Shown here piece by piece: positions 20,026 to 29,135 of a stretch of DNA of 64,000 nt (positions within the stretch are counted from its first letter, which is position 1; each line of letters begins with the position of its first letter). A program made the position numbers and the translations under genes. The notes under the pieces are model-generated. The model made no database searches and had not been told where the DNA came from. It saw nothing but the letters and a program-made list of their open reading frames with translations. Origin of the DNA: Actinomycetes bacterium (lineage in GTDB: Bacteria > Actinomycetota > Actinomycetes > Mycobacteriales > Mycobacteriaceae); assembly GCA_023418505.1 (NCBI GenBank), contig JAEZZR010000005.1:124001-188000 (forward strand), given 5' to 3'.

Positions 20026-21231
20026 GTGTCTGAACAGCCGTCACCTACGTCGTCAGCTGCAATGCGCAAAGCAAAAAAGAGCAGCCGGCGACGTCGTCAT
20101 GCGCAAAACCCCGAAGGCGTCATGACCATCGTGGAACACATCCAAGAGTTGCGTTCCCGATTAGTGAAATCAGTTTTTGCCCTGTTGCTGGGCACGATTG
20201 TGGGTTTCATCTGGTATCAAGTGTCTTTCACCGTGCCATCGTGGCGGCTGCCGTTTACCTCGGCGACGGTGCCGGGTTTCCACTTCCCATCACTGGGTGA
20301 CCTATTACTCGGCCCCTATTGTAAGTTGCCACCCGAGCAACGCTTCGGTGATGTCAACGACTGCCGATTGATTAACGTAGGCCCATTCGACCAGTTCATG
20401 CTGCGTTTGAAAGTCGCGGGTGCTGCCGGGCTGGTATTTGCCTCTCCAGTGTGGCTGTATCAAATTTGGGCGTACATCACCCCAGGTCTGGTGCGCAAAG
20501 AACGGCGCATCACCTTTGGTGTGATCTCTGCAGCGGCATTTCTTTTCGTCGCAGGCGCTGTGTTGGCGTACTTCGTGATGTCTTACGGTCTGACGTTCCT
20601 GCTGCAAATGGGTAATAACGTCCAGATCTCGCTTTTATCCGGTAACGAATACTTCAAGTTCTTGCTGGGATTGATTCTGGTCTTTGGTGTGAGCTTCGAG
20701 CTGCCACTATTCATCGTGATGCTGAATATGGTGGGGGTCTTGCGCTACGAATCGATTAAGGACAAGCGCCGGATCATTATCGTGCTGCTGTTTATTTTCG
20801 CTGCGATGATGACTCCAGGTGGCGATCCGTACTCGATGGTGATCCTGGCTCTGATCCTATGCGTGCTGATGGAAATCGCCATCCAGATCACCCGCCTCAA
20901 CGATCGCCGGCGTAGCAAGAACCGCCCGGATTGGCTGGAGCTTGACGACGATCAGGCCTCTACTTTGGGCTGCTCTGCCGAGCATGCGACGGTAACAGCG
21001 GGTAGCGCCCCGATGGCAGGATCAATCGGTGAAGCAGCCACCCCGGTACCAGCACCTATGCCAGTATCGGCTGCTTCACATCCACCTATGGCAGGGCCTG
21101 TGCCACCGCCAGCTAGTGTGTCGGCACGTCCAACCCGCAATTCGCGGCCGGCACCAGCGATGCCACCACAACCAGAGGCGAAGCCGGACCTCACACAACG
21201 GCCGAATACTGACTTTGACGACGTCCTGTGA
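20026..21231 (+). CDS. tatC: Twin-arginine translocase subunit TatC
   Basis: Signal-peptide receptor of the Tat system. The 401-aa protein has the TatC core: MTIVEHIQELRSRLVKSVFALLLG at the start of the fold, FDQFMLRLKVAGAAGLVFASPVWLYQIWAYITPGLVRKERR, FELPLFIVMLNMVGVL and DKRRIIIVLLFIFAAMMTPGGDPYSMVILALILCVLMEIAIQI, with six membrane helices. About 90 C-terminal residues after residue 310 form a Pro/Ala/Met-rich tail not found in the minimal family, of unknown role and possibly a disordered cytoplasmic region. GTG start. The helY-like helicase gene begins 13 bp downstream. Confidence 0.95.
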   Translation: MSEQPSPTSSAAMRKAKKSSRRRRHAQNPEGVMTIVEHIQELRSRLVKSVFALLLGTIVGFIWYQVSFTVPSWRLPFTSATVPGFHFPSLGDLLLGPYCKLPPEQRFGDVNDCRLINVGPFDQFMLRLKVAGAAGLVFASPVWLYQIWAYITPGLVRKERRITFGVISAAAFLFVAGAVLAYFVMSYGLTFLLQMGNNVQISLLSGNEYFKFLLGLILVFGVSFELPLFIVMLNMVGVLRYESIKDKRRIIIVLLFIFAAMMTPGGDPYSMVILALILCVLMEIAIQITRLNDRRRSKNRPDWLELDDDQASTLGCSAEHATVTAGSAPMAGSIGEAATPVPAPMPVSAASHPPMAGPVPPPASVSARPTRNSRPAPAMPPQPEAKPDLTQRPNTDFDDVL

Positions 21232-21244
21232 GACGCTGGAGTTT

Positions 21245-23920
21245 ATGACGCTTCTAGAAGACTTCATGGCAGGTCTGAAATTCCCGCTGGATGATTTTCA
21301 GCGGCGGGCTTGTGAGTCAATCGCTAGCAATCGCGGGGTTTTAGTGTGCGCACCTACAGGTGCAGGTAAAACCATCGTGGGCGAATTCGCTATCGCAGCA
21401 GCGTTAAACGTTGGAGGCAAGTGCTTTTACACCACGCCCATCAAAGCGTTAAGCAATCAGAAGTACCACGACCTGGTAGCGCAGTATGGCGCCGACCAGG
21501 TGGGGCTGCTCACGGGTGATGTCTCTATTAAAGGCGATGCAGACATCGTAGTGATGACCACCGAGGTGCTGCGTAACATGCTGTACGCCGACTCCGAACA
21601 GTTACCCCGGCTGGAGTTCGTCGTAATGGACGAAATCCACTACCTGGCTGATATCGATCGCGGAGCCGTGTGGGAAGAAGTAATTCTGAACCTCCACGAA
21701 GATGTGAAGGTAGTAGGTCTATCGGCGACGGTATCGAACTCGGAAGAATTCGGACAGTGGCTCACCACAGTGCGTGGGCATACCGATGTTATTGTCACTG
21801 ATTTCCGCCCAGTACCACTGAATCAATTCATGGCGGTCGGCGGCCAAATCGTGCCGATGTTTCATCCCGAATCAGCCACCAACGGCACTACCGCCCCAGC
21901 GGTGAACCCAGATCTAAAACAGCTGTGCGCACAAAGTGACCAAAAGGCAGAAACTACCCGCTACCGGCCGCCTAAACGCAGTGACGTCGTGCGCCAACTC
22001 CAGGCAGAAAACATGCTGCCGGCGATTGTCTTTATCTTCTCGCGAGTTGGCTGCGACGCTGCACTACAGCAGCTCGGCATGAGCCGCATCGAGCTAACCA
22101 ACGGCGAAGAGCAACAGCGTATCGCACAGATCATCGACGAAGGTATCACTGAAATTTCCGTCGATGATCTGCAGGTACTCGGTTTTCGCAAGTGGCGCCG
22201 GTTCTTATTGCGCGGATTCGCAGCGCATCATGCAGGTATGCTGCCGGCGTTTCGCCATATCGTCGAAAAGCTCTTTAATGAAGGCCTCGTGAAAGTTGTG
22301 TTCGCCACCGAGACGCTCGCGCTGGGGATCAACATGCCTGCGCGTACCGTGGTGTTGGAAAAGCTGGTGAAATTCAACGGGGAAGCGCACGTAGATCTCA
22401 CGCCGGGACAGTACACCCAGATGACGGGGCGCGCCGGGCGTCGCGGAATCGATACCGTGGGCAACGCGGTGGTGCAGTGGGCGCCGGCGATGGATCCGCA
22501 GTGGGTGGCGTCGCTGGCTGCCACGCGGACCTACCCGCTGATTTCTACCTTCCAACCCACTTACAACATGTCCATCAACGTGTTGCGCACACTGGGCTAT
22601 GCCGAGGGCAAGAAGATGATGGAGCGTTCGTTCGCGCAGTTCCAGACCAACGGCGATGTGGTGGAAATTGCCGCGCAACTTGAACGCGCGCGACGGAAGC
22701 AGACGCAACTGACCAACGAGTTGAATTTCGATGGTGCGCAGGGGCGAGAAGGTGCGTCAGCGCCGAACCTCGACGACGTGGTGGAATACCTCGACATTCG
22801 CACCCGTCTTTCGGATGCAGAAAAAGAAGCTAAACGACGCAGCCTCGAGCAACGTTTTCATGAAACCGTCGTGGCGCTGCGACGTCTGCGCCGCGGTGAG
22901 GTCATCGCAATTCCGGTGGGCAAAAAGGTACAACTTGCGGTGGTTTCGCGGGAAGATCACGACAAGGACAAGCCTCGGCCTGCAGTAATTGGCGCTAATG
23001 GTTACACCGGCCGGATCAAACCCGAGATGTTTACCACCGCGCCACGGGTGCTGGGGCGGATTCGTCTGCCGCACGACGCTGCTCGTCGCCCCCAAGCTGC
23101 CACCAAGCTGGTGAAATCCGAGATCCGCAACCTCGGATTGAAGACCCCGAAGCGGATCAAACCAGCGCCACGGCCAAAAGATCCGGAGGTAGCGAAGCTG
23201 CGCAAAGCACTACGTAGCCACAAACTGCACCGCGATCCGGCGATTGATGCGGTAGCGCGCCAGGCTCGGGAACTCACTAAGGTGCGAGCAGAAGTTGCAC
23301 GGTTGGAATCTCAAGTGGCCAATGCCCAAGACACGTTGGCGCAGATGTTCGACCGTACGCTGGAGCTGCTCACTGAACTCGAGTACGTGGAAGAGGGCGC
23401 ACTGCAAGTCACCTCGGAGGGCGAACGCCTGGCCAAGATTCATAATGGCTCCGATCTACTCACTGCCCAGTGCCTGCGCAAGGGCATTTGGGATGAGTTG
23501 GATCCGGCTGAATTGGCGGCTGTGGTTTCGGCGATTAGTTTCGAGAGCCGCAAAACCGTCGAAGGCTCCGATGAAGTCCCCACCGAGGCATTGGCAACCG
23601 CGCTGACTCGTACGTTCCGAGTGTGGGAGCAGGTGGCTTACGACGAACGTCGCTACCGTCTTCCGACCACACGCATGCCAGAAATCGCGTTTGCTACTGC
23701 GATCCACCAGTGGACTTCTGGCGCACCGTTGGGCTATTGCCTGGCAGCCGCGGCCAATTCTGGTGCGGAACTGACTCCGGGTGATTTCGTCCGTTCTGCC
23801 CGGCGCGTTGTAGATCTGCTGCAGCAAGTGCGTAACACCGGGTATTCGGAGGAGATACGAAGCAATGCTGCGCAAGCTGTCGACGCTATCCGCCGTGGTG
23901 TGGTGGCCATCGGTAGTTAA
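21245..23920 (+). CDS. helY: Ski2/Mtr4-like superfamily 2 RNA helicase (HelY type)
   Basis: An 891-aa ATP-dependent helicase. Walker A is APTGAGKT, motif II VMDEIHYLAD (DEIH form), motif III SATVSN, and motif VI QMTGRAGRRGID. The C-terminal half resembles the Ski2-like DSHCT domain (YDERRYRLPTTRMPEIAFATAIHQWTSGAPL). Actinobacterial homologues are annotated HelY; probably acts in RNA turnover or ribonucleoprotein remodelling. I chose ATG 21245, just past the tatC stop; longer readings overlap tatC in another frame. The tatA-tatC-helY order is typical of actinobacteria. A long basic insert around residues 530-670 separates the helicase core from the C-terminal domain. Confidence 0.92.
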   Translation: MTLLEDFMAGLKFPLDDFQRRACESIASNRGVLVCAPTGAGKTIVGEFAIAAALNVGGKCFYTTPIKALSNQKYHDLVAQYGADQVGLLTGDVSIKGDADIVVMTTEVLRNMLYADSEQLPRLEFVVMDEIHYLADIDRGAVWEEVILNLHEDVKVVGLSATVSNSEEFGQWLTTVRGHTDVIVTDFRPVPLNQFMAVGGQIVPMFHPESATNGTTAPAVNPDLKQLCAQSDQKAETTRYRPPKRSDVVRQLQAENMLPAIVFIFSRVGCDAALQQLGMSRIELTNGEEQQRIAQIIDEGITEISVDDLQVLGFRKWRRFLLRGFAAHHAGMLPAFRHIVEKLFNEGLVKVVFATETLALGINMPARTVVLEKLVKFNGEAHVDLTPGQYTQMTGRAGRRGIDTVGNAVVQWAPAMDPQWVASLAATRTYPLISTFQPTYNMSINVLRTLGYAEGKKMMERSFAQFQTNGDVVEIAAQLERARRKQTQLTNELNFDGAQGREGASAPNLDDVVEYLDIRTRLSDAEKEAKRRSLEQRFHETVVALRRLRRGEVIAIPVGKKVQLAVVSREDHDKDKPRPAVIGANGYTGRIKPEMFTTAPRVLGRIRLPHDAARRPQAATKLVKSEIRNLGLKTPKRIKPAPRPKDPEVAKLRKALRSHKLHRDPAIDAVARQARELTKVRAEVARLESQVANAQDTLAQMFDRTLELLTELEYVEEGALQVTSEGERLAKIHNGSDLLTAQCLRKGIWDELDPAELAAVVSAISFESRKTVEGSDEVPTEALATALTRTFRVWEQVAYDERRYRLPTTRMPEIAFATAIHQWTSGAPLGYCLAAAANSGAELTPGDFVRSARRVVDLLQQVRNTGYSEEIRSNAAQAVDAIRRGVVAIGS

Positions 23921-23984
23921 CGGGTTTTCAAGTTGCGCTTTAGCGAAGAGTTAGAGAAGAGATTGTGAAGAGATTAGGTGCCCT

Positions 23985-25211
23985 ATGACCCAACAGGAAG
24001 AGTTTCTCGATTCGGCAGTATTTCGCGATCGGATTCAGCGAGTAAGCCACGCTGCTGCCGACGCTGGTTTAACGGCAGTAGTGGTTGGAACTGGCGCTGA
24101 ACTGCAGTTTCTTACTGGCAGCACGATTAGCTCGCATGAGCGGTTGACGGCTCTGGTTATTCCGGCGCTACGGCAAGGGGTCGGCGACAAGGCAACTACG
24201 GTTGCCGGCGGTAAGGCGGTTCTTATCGCGCCTGAAGTCGAGCGTGGCGACATCGTTGGAACTACGTTAGAACACCTCGATTTAACGATCGAGCTCTGGC
24301 AAGACGGGACGAATCCGTACGAGATCGTAGCAAATGCTGTGACGCCGGGAATTGTGCACTCGGCCAATGTGCAAGCGGATTCAACTGCACCAACCACCAT
24401 CGCCGTCGGCGAAAGCCTGCCGGCGCTCCATCTCTTACCGATCCTGAAAGCCTGCAACGCCGAGGCTGTATTAACTACCGAGGTATTGCGCGAAATTTTC
24501 ATGGCGAAAGATGCCACTGAATTAGCTCAGCTACGCAAGGCCGGCGCTGCGATCGACCGGGTATTCGATCACGTGCCAGAGTTGCTCCAACCTGGCAAAA
24601 CCGAACGCGACGTGGCCGAAAAGCTCCACGCCCTCATCCTCGAATATGGCCACGCCAGCGTGGACTTTGTGATTGTGGGCTCCGGCGCAAATGGTGCCAA
24701 TCCGCATCACAGTTACTCTGATCGGGTGCTCGAAACTGGCGATGTGGTGGTGGTTGATATCGGAGGCACTTTGCCCAGTGGCTACCATTCCGATTGCACG
24801 CGCACCTTCGTCGTTAGCGGAAATGCGAACTTAGACGGTAGCGAAACGCCATATTTGCAGCAGGCGCGGGAAGTCTGGGAGGTGCTCCGTCGTGCGCAAG
24901 AGGCCGGTGCCGCAGCGGTGCAACCTGGTGTGACCGCCGGTGAGATCGACGCCATTGTACGTACCGTGGTCGAAGATGCTGGTTACGGTGAGTTTTTCAT
25001 TCATCGCACTGGGCATGGCATTGGTCTTTCTGTGCACGAGGAGCCGTTCATCATGGCGGGTAATCAACTGGAGCTCGTCCCAGGCATGGCTTTTTCCATC
25101 GAGCCCGGCATTTATTTGCCGGGGAAGTTCGGCATGCGTTTGGAAAATATTGTGGCTGTCACGGATTCCGGTTGCGAGAGTTTCAATAATCAACCGCACG
25201 ACTTGCTATAG
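23985..25211 (+). CDS. pepQ: M24-family Xaa-Pro peptidase
   Basis: Cytosolic metallopeptidase that cleaves Xaa-Pro bonds. The 408-aa protein has a creatinase-like N-terminal domain and a pita-bread catalytic domain with five metal ligands visible in order: Asp in VVVDIGGTLPSGYHSD, a second Asp in DCTRTFV, His in HRTGHGIGLSVHEEP, Glu in FSIEPGIY and Glu in RLENIVAV. Length is normal. The following reductase gene begins on the next base after its stop, so the two are probably co-expressed. It could be aminopeptidase P or prolidase; the sequence does not decide, so the symbol is provisional. Confidence 0.9.
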   Translation: MTQQEEFLDSAVFRDRIQRVSHAAADAGLTAVVVGTGAELQFLTGSTISSHERLTALVIPALRQGVGDKATTVAGGKAVLIAPEVERGDIVGTTLEHLDLTIELWQDGTNPYEIVANAVTPGIVHSANVQADSTAPTTIAVGESLPALHLLPILKACNAEAVLTTEVLREIFMAKDATELAQLRKAGAAIDRVFDHVPELLQPGKTERDVAEKLHALILEYGHASVDFVIVGSGANGANPHHSYSDRVLETGDVVVVDIGGTLPSGYHSDCTRTFVVSGNANLDGSETPYLQQAREVWEVLRRAQEAGAAAVQPGVTAGEIDAIVRTVVEDAGYGEFFIHRTGHGIGLSVHEEPFIMAGNQLELVPGMAFSIEPGIYLPGKFGMRLENIVAVTDSGCESFNNQPHDLL

Positions 25212-26072
25212 GTGAAAGCATTGGTAGAGGGTTTGCTTAATAAATTGCGCTTGACACGTTTTACAGGCTTACGACGCGGGCAGGGTGATTCTAGTTTTGG
25301 CCGGGAAGGCGCGGCTGGATCGCCGCCTGCGAAACACGTAGTGATTTTCGGTGGTACCAGCGATATTGGGGGAGAGGTAGCCCAGCTGCTGGCCGCGGAT
25401 AATATGGTGACGCTGGTCGCCCGCCGGGTTGAAGCGCTAGAGCCGATTGCTGCTCAGCTCACTGCTGCTGGTGCCTGCGCCGTCCATCGCATCTATTTTG
25501 ATGCTGACGACGTGGCAGCGCACAAAGATCTCGTCGCAGAGATCAGCAAGATTGCCCCGATTGATATTGCGGTGATTGCATTTGGGATCTTGGGCGACCA
25601 GGCGGAAACGGAAGCTAGTGGGCAAGCTGCGGCACGGATTATTCATACGGACTTCACCGCACACGCCAGCTTAGCGACGGAATTAATCCCCGCTTTAGAG
25701 CAAAGCCCTGCCAAGGATCCAGTGTTGATGGCGTTTTCTTCGATTGCTGGGGCTCGGGTGCGGCGGCCGAACTACACTTACGGATCAGCAAAAGCTGGAC
25801 TAGATGGTTTCTTGCAGGGCATGCAGGATCGTCTGCACTTGGCGAAGAGCAAGGTTCGCCTGATGATCGTGCGCCCGGGATTCGTGATCGGTTCCATGAC
25901 AGAAGGAATGGATCCTGCACCGATGTCTTCCACGCCGGATCAAGTTGCAGCCGCTGCTGTGGCTGCCATGCATGCGGGGCAAGAAGCGGTGTGGATCCCG
26001 GCTCGCTTAGTATGGTTAGCACGTGCAACAAAAGTGATGCCACGGTGGGTGTGGCGTCGGATGCCACGGTAG
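25212..26072 (+). CDS. DprE2-like short-chain reductase
   Basis: A 286-aa NAD(P)-dependent SDR. HVVIFGGTSDIGGEVAQLL is the cofactor loop, IDIAVIAFGILGDQAE the central strand, LMAFSSIAGARVRRPNYTYGSAKAGLDGFLQGMQDRL holds the catalytic Ser-Tyr-Lys, and VRLMIVRPGFVIGSMTEG follows. The pattern AGxRVRRxNxxYGSxKAGLDGF plus the C-terminal VWIPARLVWLARATKVMPRWVWRRMPR closely resembles DprE2, which reduces the 2-keto intermediate when decaprenyl-phosphoryl-ribose is epimerised to arabinose for arabinogalactan. DprE1 is not adjacent, so this may be the second paralogue seen in some corynebacteria rather than the canonical enzyme. The GTG start abuts the pepQ stop. The first about 38 residues are a basic extension. 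Confidence 0.85.
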   Translation: MKALVEGLLNKLRLTRFTGLRRGQGDSSFGREGAAGSPPAKHVVIFGGTSDIGGEVAQLLAADNMVTLVARRVEALEPIAAQLTAAGACAVHRIYFDADDVAAHKDLVAEISKIAPIDIAVIAFGILGDQAETEASGQAAARIIHTDFTAHASLATELIPALEQSPAKDPVLMAFSSIAGARVRRPNYTYGSAKAGLDGFLQGMQDRLHLAKSKVRLMIVRPGFVIGSMTEGMDPAPMSSTPDQVAAAAVAAMHAGQEAVWIPARLVWLARATKVMPRWVWRRMPR

Positions 26073-26087
26073 AACTAGGAGGCGACC

Positions 26088-26888
26088 ATGCGAGCACTGA
26101 TTATCGGCGGTACCGCCGAGGCGCGAGATTTGGCCGCTCGCATGACTTCGCTGGGGTGGTCCGTTACTACGTCGCTGCCCAGCGATCGGCCGGATCAGCG
26201 GTTGCCAGTAGCTGCGATTCATATGGGTGGTTTCGGCGGGCCGGCGGGATTGGCGAAGTGGTTGCTAGCCGATGCCACGGAGGTGGTTATCGATGCCTCG
26301 GATCCGTTCGACGAACGCATCAGCATTACCGCCATTGAAGCCGCCCGCGCCATTGATATTCCGCTGGTGTGGTTGGAAACTCCGCGTTGGACTGATGCTG
26401 CACGTTTCGGTGGGCGGTCCAATCGGAATGCGAAGGGGGCGCAGTGGCAGTTCGTGGATGATTTGGCTGGCGCTGCGGAATTGGTAGCTGATCGTTATCA
26501 TGCACCGCTGTTGTCGCTGCCGGCGCACTTTCTCTCTGATTTTGCTTACGACGATAATCGTCGGTACTTAATCCGCACAGATTCCCACCTACCGAAGGCT
26601 CAACTGCCGGAGCAGGCGAAGGTCTTGGTGGAAAATGTGGGATCCGTAGAGCAGGAGCGGAAATTGCTCCGTGACTATGCCATTGACAGCATTGTCCTGC
26701 GCAATACCGGCCGCTTCGAAGAAGAGCCCCTGCTGCATGCAGCAGCTGATCTAAACAAACCTGTGATCTTGGTGCGTCAGCCACAGTATTCGCTACCTAG
26801 GGGCACGATTCACTGCAAGACCACGGTGAATGTGATCAACGTACTGCGCAAGACGTCTCTGTTTGGGTGGCGGAAGTATAAGTTTTAG
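26088..26888 (+). CDS. cobK: Precorrin-6A reductase
   Basis: NADPH-dependent reduction of the corrin ring in aerobic cobalamin synthesis. The 266-aa protein begins MRALIIGGTAEARDLAARM and contains VVIDASDPFDERISITAIEAARAIDIPLVWLETPRW, LSLPAHFLSD, DSIVLRNTGR and a C-terminal NKPVILVRQPQY, all matching CobK. Length and order are intact. No other complete corrin gene is in the window; the neighbour on the opposite strand is a truncated CobG. It may act in a pathway encoded elsewhere or be a survivor of pathway loss. Confidence 0.92.
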   Translation: MRALIIGGTAEARDLAARMTSLGWSVTTSLPSDRPDQRLPVAAIHMGGFGGPAGLAKWLLADATEVVIDASDPFDERISITAIEAARAIDIPLVWLETPRWTDAARFGGRSNRNAKGAQWQFVDDLAGAAELVADRYHAPLLSLPAHFLSDFAYDDNRRYLIRTDSHLPKAQLPEQAKVLVENVGSVEQERKLLRDYAIDSIVLRNTGRFEEEPLLHAAADLNKPVILVRQPQYSLPRGTIHCKTTVNVINVLRKTSLFGWRKYKF

Positions 26889-26893
26889 CGCAC

Positions 26894-27412
26894 TTACTTC
26901 AAATATGGCGAGTTGATATCAAAGATCAGGCCAGCTGGTGCAGCCACACGAATCACGGCGTCGGCGATCGGTTCGGTGAGGTCTGCGATCAGGATCGTGC
27001 CGTACGTAGTAAACCGAATCGGTTTTTCCAGATGTACGAATGCAGCAGCCAATTGCGCCGGAAAATATCCTTCACGAAAGCCGGCTCCCAGTGTGACTAG
27101 TCCGTCTTCCTGATTAATCCAGCCAATGAGGTTGGCAAGTTCTTCCTGTGGGGTGTCCGGTACTTCTTGCGCTAGAGATTGTGCTTCGGATTCTGGGACA
27201 AGCCAATGGCTAATGCAGCTGTGTGCAATCGCGTCGTAAGCTTCTTTTACCTGCACAACCTGGGGTAGTGACATGTAGAAATCGGTGGTGACGCGAATAT
27301 CAGAAGCGCCATGGGCACGCGCAATTTCAGCTAGATCTGCCAACTGCGCCGGAGTAATTTCCCCGGCGGGTTCAACAATGCGGAAGGTAAGTGGCGAAGA
27401 ACCGAAAGACAT
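26894..27412 (-). CDS. Truncated CobG-like protein without the Fe-S/siroheme motif
   Basis: A 172-aa protein with two ferredoxin-like half domains of the nitrite/sulfite reductase fold. The first is FRIVEPAGEITPAQLADLAEIARAHGASDIRVTT; the second is NLIGWINQEDGLVTLGAGFREGYFPAQLAAAFVHLEKPIRFTTYGTILIADLTEPIADAVIRVAAPAGLIFDINSPYLK. This resembles precorrin-3B synthase CobG up to the segment that normally precedes the cysteine motif binding the [4Fe-4S] cluster and siroheme. Here the reading frame stops right at that point, five bases from the convergent cobK stop. Only one Cys remains. Either a functional small derivative or a relic; the frame is open throughout, which argues against very recent decay. 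Confidence 0.7.
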   Translation of the reverse strand: MSFGSSPLTFRIVEPAGEITPAQLADLAEIARAHGASDIRVTTDFYMSLPQVVQVKEAYDAIAHSCISHWLVPESEAQSLAQEVPDTPQEELANLIGWINQEDGLVTLGAGFREGYFPAQLAAAFVHLEKPIRFTTYGTILIADLTEPIADAVIRVAAPAGLIFDINSPYLK

Positions 27413-27570
27413 ATCGATGATCCTAATGCTGTCCGTTTTGTGGGCTGCATATTCCCCGCAATGTTCCTGGCTAAATCTGTGACACGCGGGATAGTAACAC
27501 CGCTTTTCTTAACGCCCTTAGCTATCATCTGAGCTATTCCATTCGATCATGAAATAGTAGGGGATGATTA

Positions 27571-29040
27571 ATGAAAGTATTAGGGGTGCGGAAACTGCGA
27601 GTAATGGCAGCGACGATCACTGTCGGTGCGTTGGTTGCATCAGGGATGTTCAGTGGAGCACATGCGTTGCCGATGCCGGGGATGTCGGCAGTGCCGGTTG
27701 CGCCGGAGTCGCCAGGGCTGCCGGATTCACCCGGGCTACCCAGCTGGCCAGATCCGACAGATTCAGATGAATCCGATGGATCCGACACAGACCAGCCGGC
27801 CACGCAACCATCTAAAGTTTCGCCCACTACCGGACGCGACTTCACTCAAATCTCACCAGGCAAAATGGGCTCGTGGCCCACACGACCTAGCCGCGCTAGT
27901 TCTGCCGGACGGGTACTGGCCAGCGAACCTGTAAACATCTGGCCCACCAGTGGCACCTGGCAAGCCACAGCTCAGCGCTTTACCTATACGTCCACGGATT
28001 CGCTGGGCAACCCAAGCGTCGACCGCGCCTTATACATCGAACCTCGGAAACCGTGGAAAGGCGAGGGATCGCGTCCAGTCGTCGCAATCGCGCCTGGTAC
28101 GCAAGGCACCGGTGAGCAATGCGATCCGTCGAACTCGCACGTCGCAGGACCTGCGCTGGAAACCAACCCGCCGAATATGATCCTGCCTTACGAGACCGTG
28201 CCAATCGCGCTTCACCTCGCGCGCGGAGCTGCCGTGGTGATTATCGATCACCACCGCAACCCGGAGACCGGCGCGCAGGAGTACGTGGATAACATCGCTT
28301 CCGGACAGTCGCTGCTCGACGCCGCGAAGGCAACGCAGGACTTCGGCGTCGATAGTGCTGCTCCGATTGCGATTTACGGGTATTCGCAGGGTGGTTCTGC
28401 GTCGGGAGCTGCCGCGGAGATGGCCGACTACTACGCCCCAGAGTTGAACATCAAGGCCAATGCGGTAGGTGCACTTCCGTCGAATCTGTTCGACGTGCTA
28501 GAAACTGTCGACGGAGGACTGCTCGCCGGCGTACTCGGCTACGCTATCGACGGAACACTATCCAAGGATCCCGAACTGCAGGAGTACTTGTACTCCAAGC
28601 ACATGAGCGAAAAGGGTCGCGAGATTATCGCGAACAATAACCGCGTGTGCATCGGTGGTTCGTTGTTGGTCACCGGTTACCGCTCCACCCGAGAGCTAAC
28701 GAAGACCGGCGAATCCCTGGCGGAATTGATCGATCAGTATCCACCAGTAGTGACGGAATTGCAGCGCCAGCGGTTGGGCAAGTCTGCGCCGCAGGCACCG
28801 ACTCTGTTGTGGGGTGGCGTGGGCGATGACGTCATCCCAATCCAGCAGATCCGCGACCTACGCGATGATTGGCGCGGACACGGTGGCAACGTCCAGTACT
28901 TCGAAAATGAACTGCCACTGGTGCCAGGCAACACTGCAATCGGCCACATCATTCCGATGCTGGCTCACCTGGATTACGTTTCCACCTGGATTTGGGATCA
29001 GCTAGATCCAAATGGCGTGACCAAGCCGAACTGGAAGTAG
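27571..29040 (+). CDS. Secreted lipase/esterase (LIP family)
   Basis: A 489-aa exported alpha/beta hydrolase. The signal peptide covers residues 1 to about 32 (basic KLR, hydrophobic core, AHA cleavage site). A Pro/Ser/Asp-rich linker of about 60 residues follows, then the catalytic domain with the nucleophile motif GYSQGG (Ser272), a probable Asp in GVGDDVIP (419 or 420) and His459 in IGHIIP. The C-E-Q region near TGEQCDPS and GAAVVIIDHHRN fit the secretory lipase family known from corynebacteria and yeasts. Probably releases fatty acids from host or environmental lipids, which fits a lipid-requiring lifestyle (inference). GGGG precedes the ATG. Confidence 0.92.
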   Translation: MKVLGVRKLRVMAATITVGALVASGMFSGAHALPMPGMSAVPVAPESPGLPDSPGLPSWPDPTDSDESDGSDTDQPATQPSKVSPTTGRDFTQISPGKMGSWPTRPSRASSAGRVLASEPVNIWPTSGTWQATAQRFTYTSTDSLGNPSVDRALYIEPRKPWKGEGSRPVVAIAPGTQGTGEQCDPSNSHVAGPALETNPPNMILPYETVPIALHLARGAAVVIIDHHRNPETGAQEYVDNIASGQSLLDAAKATQDFGVDSAAPIAIYGYSQGGSASGAAAEMADYYAPELNIKANAVGALPSNLFDVLETVDGGLLAGVLGYAIDGTLSKDPELQEYLYSKHMSEKGREIIANNNRVCIGGSLLVTGYRSTRELTKTGESLAELIDQYPPVVTELQRQRLGKSAPQAPTLLWGGVGDDVIPIQQIRDLRDDWRGHGGNVQYFENELPLVPGNTAIGHIIPMLAHLDYVSTWIWDQLDPNGVTKPNWK

Positions 29041-29135
29041 GGTAGGCGGGCCGGCTGGCTGTGTTGTGCAGGTTACAGAACTAGCTAAGCGCCGGCTGCC
29101 TGGCACAGCCCAACCACAGCGGTATGCTGGTTGCC

